DNA of 11,030 nt from Physocladia obscura (taxonomy: Eukaryota > Chytridiomycota > Chytridiomycetes > Chytridiales > Chytriomycetaceae). Below, piece after piece: positions 1 to 8,285 of the stretch. The stretch's first letter is position 1. Each line of letters opens with the position of its first letter. Position numbers and translations under genes: made by a program. Location of the stretch: positions 1 to 11,030 of the forward strand of contig JADGJH010000579.1 in NCBI GenBank assembly GCA_027596945.1. Direction: 5' to 3'. Under the pieces are notes generated by a model that made no database searches, was not told the origin of the DNA, and saw only the letters and a program-made list of their open reading frames with translations.

Positions 1-410
1 TTTTTGTTTTTTGTTTTGTATTTTTTATTATTATTTTTTTTATACTTTTTCTTACTTTTTTATTTTTTATTTTTTTTAATTATTATTGTTTAATAGGGGG
101 GTTGGTGAAGTGCAGGTATAAATTAAACACAAAATTCTTTTTCAAGATTATAATTATCATCTGCGGTAATGCTGAAATTGCAGGACACCCTGTTGCAAAA
201 AAATATAAATAAGAAAAAAAAAGAACGAAATATCCATGAATTTTCAGTTGCAATCAAATACTATCTTGTAGTACCACACTCTTCCGATAATCCATGCTTT
301 ACACACATATACAAAAAATACAAAAATCTCATAAAAAGTTTATCCCAAATCTGCAAGATCTAGTCAATTTTTTGCTGGGAAACCCCTGAGAACTCCTTTT
401 TTTTTCTTAA
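1..410. other. T-rich low-complexity stretch and unassigned DNA
   Basis: The first 90 or so bases are almost pure T with scattered A, and the rest is AT-rich with no domain-like reading frame. A 64-codon frame from 169 (ATG) to 363 is Lys/Asn/Ile-rich, has no recognisable motif and looks like chance. The stretch ends at the outer edge of the pogo-like element. I see no gene here. Confidence 0.7.
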
Positions 411-625
411 TAGATACTGTGAAAGAATATAAAGTTCATTTCATTAACAGTGAAATTCAAGTACTGGGATTAAACGTTCTTTTACATTCGAATGCTAAAA
501 AAATTGGGGGTTTTTTTTAATCAATATTGAGGGATAATAATTGAAGCTCAAAAGTTTTATTTTGAGGCATGAAAAACTGGGGATTCAAAAAAAAGTTCTT
601 TTCCTGGAAATAAATAAGATTTTTT
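411..625 (+). repeat. Left long terminal inverted repeat of the pogo-like element
   Basis: By eye this arm pairs with the complement of 1550-1783. The outer 70 bases are best conserved: they share ACTGTGAAAGAA, then ATTTCATT.ACAGTGAAATTCAAG, then GGGATTAAA.GTTC. Farther in they share TTTTTAATCAATATTGAGG, CAAAAGTTTTATTTT.AGGCA and TGGAAAT.AATAA. Identity falls inward and small indels are present. The word ACAGTGAAA just inside partly repeats the terminal CTGTGAAAG, which could be a duplicated transposase-binding word (inference). Confidence 0.82.
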
Positions 626-1781
626 CCAGATTCGAAAGTGACTGACATTGTATTTTTTTTTTCACTGAAAAAATTTTGTCCCAGCAGAGCTTTAAATTCT
701 GTGAATCACTGTCACACAAGAAGGCTAAATCACGTAATTACAAATAGGCACGTGATGCCATGGAAGATTTTATCTAAAATCAAATTGCAACTTGAATGAA
801 CAATGCATTTTTGTAAACAACTGGTTTAACACTAGTGAACACCTATTCAACAATTGAACAATGGAAGGAAGAAAATTGGTTGACGCATATCTCTCTTCCC
901 AAAAACCTACAACTAAGTTCAGCACAGATAAACTAAGATTGAGTTTTATTCCATTTGTACCTGCCAGCAGCAAGAGAGTAATGGATGTTTTTGTTATACC
1001 ACTAAAATATTGCAACATGCTCTTACCTGAAGAAGAAACAAGATTGCACCAAGAAAACATCACACCAGCCCTCTCCATGTACAGTGAAACTGGCTACTTG
1101 GCAGAGACCCAGTGGAAACCTGTTTTGGAAGAGTTAAAAGCAGTTTGGTCAATATTTCACCCTGGCCTTACACCTGTGTTGATTTGTGATAAGACATCCT
1201 CACCTTGTGTTTTGGGCTCAAAATTGAAGGTTTTTTGTTACCCCCGAATACAACACACTTCCTACAGCCCCTAGATCCATTAATCTTCCACAACATGAAA
1301 AACCAGATTTGTCATCTTTACCCAAAAACAGCAACAGATTCCCTGAGCAAACTTGGTGAGAAGCTCATCTTGATTGCTTTAGATGCTTGATCATGTCTCA
1401 CATCCCAGATTATCTGTTTGTCCTTTGAGCACACAGGAATCTTTCCTTTTAAGCAATGGCCAACATCAACACTCAATCAGCTGACTGTTGAATCCTGCAA
1501 AGTTGAATTCACTTGAACTGGTGGAATTGGCACAGTAAAGTATAATTTAGTTTTTTTATTATTATTAATTTCCAAGAATGGAACAACAATTTAAAATGCC
1601 CAATTCTGTGCCTTAAAATAAAAACTTTTGTACCTCATTTCTAATGCCTCAATATTGATTAAAAACTAATTTCTTAGCAAAAAAAAATTTTTCAAATGTA
1701 AACAATAAAGTTAGAACATTTAATCCCTATTCTTGAATTTCACTGTGAATGAAATAAATATTATTTTCTTTCACAGTTATC
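413..1781 (+). mobile_element. pogo/Tigger-like (Tc1-mariner superfamily) DNA transposon with long inverted repeats, decayed
   Basis: Seen: two arms of about 200 bp, close to 411-625 and 1550-1783, are inverted copies of each other, and a broken DDE_1-type transposase lies between them. The outermost shared bases read TA-GATACTGTG on the left and, on the complementary strand, TA-GATAACTGTG on the right. This fits insertion at a TA with element limits at 413 and 1781 (1369 bp), although a one-base indel beside the ends leaves the limit uncertain by a few bases. Known: pogo, Tigger and Fot1 elements use TA targets and DDE_1 transposases. Odd: inverted repeats this long are unusual, since pogo-type ends are mostly tens of bases. 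The copy is dead because its transposase is truncated and frameshifted. Confidence 0.8.
861..1516 (+). pseudogene. Broken DDE_1 (pogo/Tigger-type) transposase, C-terminal part
   Basis: Role in the family: cut-and-paste transposase of the RNase H fold. Seen: frame 3 from 861 runs to a segment ending PVLICD, whose Asp (codon at 1188) fits the second catalytic Asp. Between about 1200 and 1245 the reading shifts by one base. In frame 2 comes the hallmark LPPNTTHFLQPLD, with the third Asp at 1274, then FHNMK. After an in-frame TGA at 1388-1390 the same frame continues with FEHTGIFPFK (1424-1453), matching the family's TGIxPF motif, and stops at 1514-1516. The 28-29 codon spacing between the two Asp residues fits DDxD pogo enzymes. 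The N-terminal helix-turn-helix and CENP-B-like domains and a clear first Asp are not found, so the copy is internally deleted as well as frameshifted. The ATG at 861 is only the first Met of the surviving frame. Confidence 0.82.
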
Positions 1782-1783
1782 TA
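1550..1783 (-). repeat. Right long terminal inverted repeat of the pogo-like element
   Basis: This is the inverted partner of the left arm. On the plus strand it ends with GAATTTCACTGTGAAT...TTTCACAGTTATCTA, the complement of the left end. The outer 70 bases agree best with the left arm; inward, agreement falls and T- and A-runs differ in length. It lies 34 bp beyond the transposase stop codon. Confidence 0.82.
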
Positions 1784-2035
1784 ATAAGTAATATTTCTAT
1801 TTTCAATTCTATTAAATATTATTTAGCATCTATTCAGCTTGTATAACACATTTTATTTCTTAAATCTAACACTGATGTAAAAACTGCACAAAATACTGCC
1901 AAAACAATTCTGAAGATATTCAGTAACTTGATTATTGCATTGTCTGTCAAAAAATTACCAGTAAAGGCAGATAAGGTGATGGTTGCAGATCAAATCTACA
2001 CTTACCAAGGAGTTTGATTAGTACAACAGAATGCT

Positions 2036-2299
2036 ATGGATAAAAAGAAAACCAAGTCAACAAGAAGCAGATATGGGCTCAGTTGGAAAATCAAATGGGA
2101 AAATGTGTGTTTGGTCAAAAAAGTCACAAAACAATACAACAGAATATTAAACAACAAACGATGCTCAGTTAAATACTACAAAGGGACAAAATTGTTTATT
2201 TGCTTGGTTTGCAAAACATTCAGATTATGCACTCACTGCAAGATGCATAACAAGGATCAACTGAATGCACATAATCAAAGTTGTAAAGAAAGTAGTTGA
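2036..2299 (+). CDS. Small Cys-rich ORF, possibly the C-terminal zinc-binding tail of a piggyBac-like transposase
   Basis: I do not recognise this with certainty. The 87-residue frame starts at a true ATG. Residues 1-40 are basic (many Lys, Arg and Asn). Residues 43-71 hold C43, then C56-x2-C59-x5-C65-x2-C68-x2-H71, with H79 and C83 near the end. A C-x2-C...C-x2-C...H pattern after a basic linker is how the C-terminal cysteine-rich domain of many piggyBac transposases looks. Upstream in the same frame only about six codons are open before a stop at 2015, and no DDD catalytic core is seen. If the family call is right, this is a 3' remnant whose body is lost, perhaps to the adjacent pogo-like insertion. 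It could instead be a chance Cys-rich frame or an exon of a host zinc-finger protein. Confidence 0.35.
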   Translation: MDKKKTKSTRSRYGLSWKIKWENVCLVKKVTKQYNRILNNKRCSVKYYKGTKLFICLVCKTFRLCTHCKMHNKDQLNAHNQSCKESS

Positions 2300-3828
2300 C
2301 ATCAGTTTATGATCTCCCTCTCATTGTTTGGAAGAATCTATCTTTTCTGCTATTGTTTCATCAAATAAAAATCTATTTGTTTTATGTATTTTCAACTTTC
2401 ATATGTGTAACAAGGGGTTTTAGAGATGATATAATTTTATTGATTTGTTGTGACTATTTCAGAAAAGAAACCGACAGTTTTTATACATTTTCAAGTGTCT
2501 TGGTGGCACCTTGGCTTGATTAGTCACCTGGTATCTTAGCTAAGTGGGAAATGCTCTATTTGTCAATTTTGGTGATACAAGCCATGTCTTTAATCAAAAT
2601 CCTGGCAGGTGGCATCAAATTTTCCATTTTTCCATGCAAATTTTTCGAAGTTAGAGCACTTGGAAAAACTTACCTATCGATCCATCACTTGTGAAACATA
2701 CAACATGTTGTCACAAGTACATACAATTAATATAGAGCCATTTCTAGACTTCTGCATCAATTGTGAATGAGTAATAAAAATAGTTCTATCTTTACAGCCC
2801 ATTGTGGCACATTGCACTGAGTACCACTACAGAAGCGTGGGCTGTTGTACCAATAGTGTTTTTGGACAAAAGTATAGCTTTATTCATCCCTTTTATCATT
2901 ACAATGTTACCCTTGTTATTTACACAAGCTGAGGTCTCTTGTATACATAACAGGCCCGGAGAGAGTCACTATGTGTATATATTACATTACTCAATGATAA
3001 AGAAATGCTGTTTAATAAGGCAGCTGAAAAACATACAGAAATATTGTGTATGATGTTTCTTGTGTAATTTATTATCTTTACACATTATTTCAGTGTGGTG
3101 ATCACTGAAGATGACCTTTTTTAGTTGTTAGGGTATCTCAGTTATGATTAGACCTTGAATTCCAAATCTTTAATGAAAGCTTTGTATTTCAATTCTTATT
3201 TATTATATATATATTGTACACAGAAAATTAATGGACTAATTATATTTGGCAGTGAATTATTCCAGACTGTTGCCACTGGTTATGAAATTTTAACAATATG
3301 CATGTGTTTGTGTTTTAAGAAGGTTGGGAGACATTTTCTGGTTGGTCAAATTTCAAGTCATTTGGCCATTTTTCAAGATTCACTCCATGGCAAGATTTTT
3401 TCTAAAATGTTGAGGTGATAGTTATATTTGACAATACTTATATTTTGCACATTTAGAAAATGCAGCAGTTATTTGCAAAATTGTACTGATACATGTATGG
3501 CTTAAAGTTATCAGTTGCTAACTTGCAAATTTTTCTTGTGGGAACTGTAAAAGCAAAATAAAAGTATATAAAATTACAAGAACACTTTCTATAAAATTTG
3601 TAATAGTTTTTGTTAGCTTCAAAAACTTTTTACCTTTTTTTCTACCCACCTTCATGTGGGGAATGCATTTTCTATATTTTCTATGCTGTTTCATAAAGCT
3701 TCAAGCTCAGTACAAGATTATCAATGTCTTCAATTTAATTGATCCCAGTGAAACAACAGTTTGCCAAAAAAGCCCATGCCCAAAGCAATTTTCCAGCACA
3801 GCATTCAACTTATAAAATTTTTGTAAGT
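2300..3828. other. AT-rich stretch without recognisable gene
   Basis: Open frames here (for example 2296-2523, 2802-3053 and 3155-3418, plus strand) are short and rich in Phe, Leu, Ile and Cys, as expected of T-rich DNA, and show no family motif. I looked for the missing N-terminal kinase exon (Gly-rich loop, VAIK-type lysine) on the plus strand and did not find it. A short inverted word pair (ATTTGCAA / TTGCAAAT) near 3471 and 3522 could form a weak hairpin. The T-rich tract near 3620-3640 could mark the 3' poly(A) end of the minus-strand LINE, but this is only a guess. Confidence 0.55.
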
Positions 3829-3829
3829 T

Positions 3830-5740
3830 GTTATTTTGTAGACAAAATCTTCATTTCCACAGTCCAATTTTACCATTTGTGGTTCTTTATTCTCTGAGAC
3901 ATACTTTGTGCAGGTTTTATTTTCTTCTGTTCTGTGGTTTCTGGTTGTGCATCCTTCACATTCTATGGCAAATTCTGTGTTTTTTGTTCTCAGTGCCTCT
4001 ATTCAGGCCCTCTTATTTTGTGTGTCATCATCTGAGCAATGTGCCACATATCTAATTGTGAGTTTTTTAGGTGTGTTGTTTTAAATACCAACACTCAATC
4101 TTTTTGCATAATTTCATTGATTCTACCCATTAAAGTTATGCAATTGTTTGATTTCCATTCTATAATGTTATCAATCTTGAAAGTTGACATGATCATTTTT
4201 AGGTCTTTTCCTGCAAATGGGTTTGAATTTGTGACTGCCTGCTTTTCTAGCAGTGTTTTTCCCTCTTTACCTTTTAATGTGTTATACCAATTGTTGGTAT
4301 CATTTTTTGGATACCTGCAATTCATGTCTTTTATTGTGAGAAGGCTTGTACTGTCTGCACATAGAAATTTTCCAGAAATATTATATCATGGTATGCCAGA
4401 TTTTCTGCTATTTGATTATATATTACATTGTTTCCTATTGCATGGAATATTAAAGTTTCACCACCCTCTACTTTGCCAAATTCTTTTATTGGTATGTCTT
4501 CTTTAGTGCTGTATTTAGTTACACAAAAAAAAAGGTGAGAATTGGTGTTTGTGCATTTTTGCCATGACTGTGGCCAAGAAGTGTTGGTATTTTTAATTCT
4601 AGTTGGAAATGGTTCATTTAGGATGGATTATGGTAGTGCCAGTGCTCCTTGTAGCTGTAGAACCTGTATTCTCATTGCATCGCAAATTTGGCTGTCTTCA
4701 TTCATCTAGATTGTGGTATTTGTAGCTAAGTCCACATTGTAATGTTCATTCCAACTTTCAAGTTTGCCTATTTGACTATATTCCAGGATTGAGTCTGGCG
4801 TGTCTCTTTATAGTGCTTTTTGCTTATAAAGCTGGTTTATTTTGGTATACAATTTGTCAATCATTGCTACTGGGATGCCTGCAGTCAGCCATTTGTATCT
4901 GGTTTGTTGTAGTAATATTTGGTTTATTATACTTGCCACACCTTTTGTGTTATTCTTTTATCTTGGAGAATGTCACATGGATCCTTTATTTGCTCTTTCT
5001 ATTTTTTCTATAGCTAGTTTGCAATTATTGGAGGCTATGAAGTAGTTTCCTAGCAGCTGTTCACCATTGTTTCCAGTTTTAATTTCTATTTCTCTTTATT
5101 TTTCACCATCCCAGTATAGTTTCCATCCTGGATCTTTCATGTTCATTGCAACAACTTTTTTTTTGTTGTGCTTGCTTCAATTGTATTTCCTTCCATGAAC
5201 TTTATTCTGAGACTTTTTTGTAGTTCTAGCTCTTTCTTACTTTTTGCAATAAGTGTGGTATCATCAACATATGCAAGTAATGCAACTTGCTCAGTGAGAA
5301 TTTCTTTTCCCAATCTTTACCATTATAATTTGTTTTGCATTGCACTTCAAATTGTGTCCTGTTGTGTATTTGTCAATTGTGCACAGGAAAGTATCCCAGA
5401 AGATTCTCCATTCAAGTGGAGTCAGTACTGATCCTTGTTGCATATCATTGTACCAGATTTTATAGCCTCTGTTACACTAGCAGCTGTGAATACTTGGATT
5501 TTAATGCTTTTTTGTGGGTTGTATTTGAATGCTGAATATTTGTATGGGAGTTTGATTCTATTGTGGGTATGCATGACTGCTTCCACACTAACTGAGTAAC
5601 ATGCTTTTTTGATGTCTAGAAGTGTTGTGTATAATGATTCTTTGTTTTTCCCTTTACAGTCATCAATTACTGCTCAGACTATGTGAACTACTGGCTCTGT
5701 TGACTCGCATTTTGGTACAGACATATTTCTTCCTTTTTAT
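3830..5740 (-). mobile_element. Non-LTR retrotransposon (LINE) fragment, 5'-truncated
   Basis: The minus strand can be read as the reverse-transcriptase half and C-terminus of a LINE. Recognisable sequence starts abruptly near 5735, about 20 bp before the presumed 3' splice site of the kinase exon at 5757, and runs to about 3830. Such 5' truncation is usual for LINE copies. No endonuclease domain is seen. The insertion appears to sit in, or just beside, the intron upstream of the kinase N-lobe exon. The 3' end and target-site duplication could not be fixed by eye. Confidence 0.78.
3890..5735 (-). pseudogene. LINE reverse transcriptase, frameshifted remnant
   Basis: Role in the family: copies the element RNA at a nicked target. 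Reading the minus strand from 5735 there is CESTEPVVHIV, then an in-frame TGA and AVIDDCKGKN. Next come motif A, LLDIKKA (5602-5622, catalytic Asp), motif B, QGSVLTPLEW (5414-5437 for the first eight residues), and motif C, AYVDDTTLIAKSK (YVDD at 5260-5271), the polymerase active site. Motifs A and C share a frame while B is in another, so there are at least two frameshifts between them. Downstream a thumb-like region (IINQILLQQTRYKW; DTPDSILEYS) is broken by stops. Near 3901-3968 a short CEGC...C cluster resembles the zinc-binding end of such proteins. QGSVLTPLxWRIF and AYxDDTT are close to LINE proteins I recall from Rhizophagus-type fungi. Non-functional. Confidence 0.82.
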
Positions 5741-5756
5741 TTTATTATTTTTCTAG

Positions 5757-6004
5757 TAGTTATACCCTTTGTATTTTGATGTTAGAGGATATCAATTATG
5801 CACTTGTTGTCAATCTATTTTATGTGTTCCGAGACAATTTTTACATATTTATGGTCATTGATCTGATGGAGTGCAGGGACTTGCATTTCCATCATGACAA
5901 ACACCATGGCTTTTCATCATTAGATCGTGGGCTAGTGACGTCACTGTCACCATTGTATACTTGCATAGTAAAATATTTCACATAGAGATTTGAGGCCTAA
6001 CCAT
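5757..6004 (+). pseudogene. STK32/YANK-like Ser/Thr protein kinase, N-lobe exon (5' half of a split pseudogene)
   Basis: Role in the family: cytoplasmic AGC-group Ser/Thr kinase of unclear substrate. The exon probably begins after the T-rich acceptor ending TTTTTCTAG (5756). Frame 1 gives MLEDINYALVVNLFYVFRD, then FMVIDLMECRDLHFHHDKH, then GFS. This is the helix-C to hinge part of an STK32-type kinase (consensus LEEINHPFVVNLRYAFxD...MVxDLMLGGDLRFHL). Near 5912 the reading shifts to frame 3: RSWASDVTVTIVYLHSK (5922-5972), then HIEI and a TGA, where the family has HRDIKPDN. The catalytic-loop Arg and Asp are therefore replaced and the loop is broken. The exon fades out at about 6004, before T-rich intron-like DNA. 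The Gly-rich loop and beta-3 lysine exons were not found upstream. Its 3' half is at 8343-9211. Confidence 0.8.
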
Positions 6005-6057
6005 GGTTTTTTGTGTTGTTTTGTTTTTTATTATTGATCTTTTTTTATTTTTTTGGT

Positions 6058-6099
6058 TATTGTCTATTTTGTTGAAAATGTCTTTTTTCTGAGTTTTCA
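6058..6099 (+). repeat. Left terminal inverted repeat of the Tc1-like element (with TA)
   Basis: This aligns without gaps to the complement of 8286-8327 over 42 bases with 29 identities. The matching blocks are TATTG, TTTT, AATGTC and the inner TTTCTGAGTTTTCA. The mismatches fall in three clusters between the blocks. The first two bases are the TA target. The transposase start follows 40 bp inside. Confidence 0.85.
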
Positions 6100-6138
6100 A
6101 TAAACAATCCAATGGAATCAATTTGAGTTCAAGTTACA

Positions 6139-7155
6139 TTGATGCAAGCTAATGCAAACACCAGAGTCCATGTGCTGTTTGACTACTACTATCATTGCAT
6201 GTCTCCAGCACAAATTGGTGCAATTTTCTGCAAATCAACTTGCACCATCAACAGATGGATTTCCCAATATGAATCAGATGGCACATTGACAAGGAAGGCT
6301 CAAAAATTAGTAGATCAAAAGTTCTCCACCTTTCAGAAGCAATGTATACTTGAATACTTTATTGAATCACTGCTGTCATTCTTGGACAAAGCTCAAGCTA
6401 CATTTCACAAACAATGGCATAAGCAAATTAGTTTTTCTCATATTTGGCATATAATCCATGTTGCCGGCCTCACATGGAAAAGTCTCGAGCATTGAGCCAT
6501 GCATATCAAAGAAGCTGATATTATGAGATTCACACATGAATTGAACTCAATAGACTGGACACTACACAATATAGTTTTCTTAGACAAAGTTTCATTCAAT
6601 AATCGCAAAATGCTAAGGCGCCATGGATATGCATTCAAAGGGAAGAAACTTTATTTGAGAGGTGAGTATCAAAGACTCCCTTGCATTTCACTTTTGTGTT
6701 TTATCAACAGTACTGGGCTTCTGGAAGCGTTTCAAATGAAAGGAACATTTAAAAAATCTAAGTTCACACAATACTGTCTGCAACTGGCTGCAGAGCATAA
6801 ACAGATGCAAAAACATCCAGGACAAAATTCAGTTTGGATCCTCGATGGCGCAAAAATACACAAATTGGCAGAGCTGAGGTGCACTGGGATAATTCCCATA
6901 TTCCTCCCAGCCTACTGTCCTTTCTTCAACCCAACTGAAATTTTTTTTGGTTTACTCAAAGCAAAACTTTGTCGGGATTATAAAGAAGAAGCAGTTACTG
7001 CAAAAAACCTTCACCTGGTAATTGCAAAGTCACCAGTAAAATATTGAAATTTTGACATGCATTCTATTTTTTGCCATTGCGACTATGTATGCACAAGACA
7101 CTTTGATCCTCAGATAGGGCATAAAATAGATGTAAAGTCAATGGGATATAAATAA
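6139..7155 (+). pseudogene. Tc1/IS630-type DDE transposase, near full length, with two in-frame TGA codons
   Basis: Role: cut-and-paste transposase that binds the inverted repeats and inserts at TA. One frame spans about 338 codons, the usual family length, interrupted by TGA at 6493-6495 and 7045-7047. The first frame-consistent Met is TTG at 6139 or ATG at 6142. Residues about 9-50 form a helix-turn-helix (SPAQIGAIFCKST...INRWISQY). The first Asp is in VFLDKVSFNN (codon 6583), where the family has FLDEVSF. The second is in VWILDGAKIH (6844) and the Glu in CPFFNPTEIFFG (6937). Only 30 residues separate the last Asp and Glu, against 34 in DD34E relatives, so about four codons may be lost. Past the second TGA the frame continues with FCHCDY and HFDPQIGH, a typical family C-terminus, to TAA at 7153-7155. 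The first TGA sits where relatives carry Arg, fitting CGA to TGA. Confidence 0.88.
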
Positions 7156-7156
7156 A
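7151..7156 (+). terminator. AATAAA polyadenylation signal of the transposase gene
   Basis: AATAAA overlaps the TAA stop codon of the transposase reading frame and is followed by the AT-rich repeat array. A signal this close to the stop would give a very short 3' UTR. Use as a signal is inferred from position. Confidence 0.5.
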
Positions 7157-7161
7157 GTCTC

Positions 7162-7236
7162 AATTATTAAATGTTTTAAACTTGTTTTAATTATTTAATG
7201 TTTTAAACTTGTCTATTAAATGTTTTAAATTCATTT
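7162..7236. repeat. Short AT-rich repeat array between the convergent genes
   Basis: The core ATTAAATGTTTTAAA recurs three times, with ATGTTTTAAA at 7171, ATGTTTTAAA at 7199 and TGTTTTAAAT at 7221. The first two copies share about 25 bases, including AACTTGT; the third is shorter and diverged. TTTAAA makes each core partly palindromic. The array lies exactly between the two AATAAA signals. Confidence 0.75.
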
Positions 7237-7239
7237 ATT
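7234..7239 (-). terminator. AATAAA polyadenylation signal of the minus-strand ORF
   Basis: On the minus strand AATAAA directly follows the TGA stop of the second ORF (7240-7242). It mirrors the arrangement of the transposase signal on the other strand. Confidence 0.45.
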
Positions 7240-8279
7240 TCAAACTTCTCTTTCTTCAACCCCTCCATCATCTGAGTCCCTGGAATGATCTGGGTCAGAG
7301 CTTTTAATTTGACCATTTGAACCACTTTTATTAATAATCCTTCTGATTTCCCAATTTTCATTTTTGTTTTCATTAACATTCTGAGCATTGATTAATGGTC
7401 GCAAAGCTCTACAAAATCCCGCAACAATACACCTATTTGCAGTAATTGTTCTTTTTATGTCCTTTGTTTGTTGGCTCAGTTGTTTGATTGTTTTCGACAA
7501 TTTGTCAGCAAAGTTATCAAAATCGGCTAGTAGATTCTCTGCAATCTCAGCAGATTCATTAACCTGGCGCAAACCTTCTTCTCATTCAGCGCCTTTGTTG
7601 AAAAAGAACTGAATATTTTGCAGAGGCTCTCAAGAAATTGCAGTGTCCATTTGATGCGGTGGAGTTGATTATGTCAAGGAATTTGCCCAGTTGCACCAGA
7701 TAAAGTGTTTGGCAGAGCAATGTGGATGATTCAAACGCAGTTGATTAATAATATTGCTTATTTGTGCTTTGTTTGATGTCCCAGAGTGGTCAACTAGATT
7801 TGCAGGCAATGTCAAGACTTCACCATTAAATTTTTCCCAATCCTTAACAAAATTAAGTGAAGTAGAGTAGATGTAGATAAATAGCTTTATCTCACCACCT
7901 TTATTCACTAAATTTTGAAGAATTTGTTGTGACAGTTGTGTTGTTTTCTCATCAATGTCTGTTGTGTTTTTTGAAAAGACTCTGTTAGCAGTAAATAAGA
8001 AAGGCTCACCATTGCCATATGAGTATTTGCTGTTCCCATTCACTAACTCCACAAAGAGGCCAAACTTTTCAACTGTGACTTCAGATTTGTCAAGAGTATA
8101 TTTGCAGTCTCTGAAAACTGCTGTGCCTTTAATGTTTTGTTTTGCTACATTCCAGATTCCCTGCACCACCTCTTCAACATTATCCCCTCAGCAGTCACAT
8201 TGGCCATTCTGTCCCCATTTTTTTGTTTTTTTGATCCCTTGATTGATAGCTGCATCGTCAATCTGTACACTTTTGGCAT
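7240..8279 (-). pseudogene. Second ORF of the Tc1-like element, function unknown, one frameshift and three in-frame stops
   Basis: I do not recognise this protein. The minus strand opens with ATG at 8279 just inside the right inverted repeat (MPKVYRLTMQLSIKG, then a Lys-rich patch). It shifts one base near 8190 and then keeps one frame to TGA at 7240-7242, about 346 codons, broken by TAA at 7669-7671 and TGA at 7630-7632 and 7582-7584. Coding character runs straight through the stops: AKHFIWCNWANSLT before, GLRQVNESAEIAENLL after. The middle holds TAVFRDCKYTLDKSEVTVEKFG and GEVLTLPANLVD. Just before the stops is a His/Cys/Trp-rich patch (LNHPHCSAKHFIWCNW). Residues past the stops form a probable coiled coil (ADFDNFADKLSKTIKQLSQQ), and the C-terminus is acidic. 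Its length and residual coherence suggest a once-selected gene. It may be an accessory transposition protein or captured host sequence; the sequence does not decide. Confidence 0.7.
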
Positions 8280-8285
8280 TTCAAA

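Noticed and set aside
770..1078. Minus-strand 102-codon frame
   Set aside because: It is the antisense shadow of the pogo-like transposase frame; no motif of its own.
3828..5535. Plus-strand hydrophobic frames that look like membrane proteins (for example 4039-4506, 4789-5013, 5168-5431)
   Set aside because: They are antisense to the minus-strand LINE reverse transcriptase; A-rich coding DNA reads as Phe/Leu/Cys-rich on the other strand.
6139..6495. Two separate transposase genes (6139-6495 and 6499-7047)
   Set aside because: They are in the same frame, separated by one TGA, and together match one Tc1-type protein; the frame also continues past 7047 to TAA at 7153.
7162..7236. CRISPR-like array
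   Set aside because: Only three AT-rich units with unequal periods (28 and 21), no distinct spacers, and a eukaryotic transposon context.
7388..8242. Plus-strand frames at 7388-7612 and 7955-8242
   Set aside because: Antisense to the second ORF of the Tc1-like element, which has the more protein-like composition and is continuous over the whole region.
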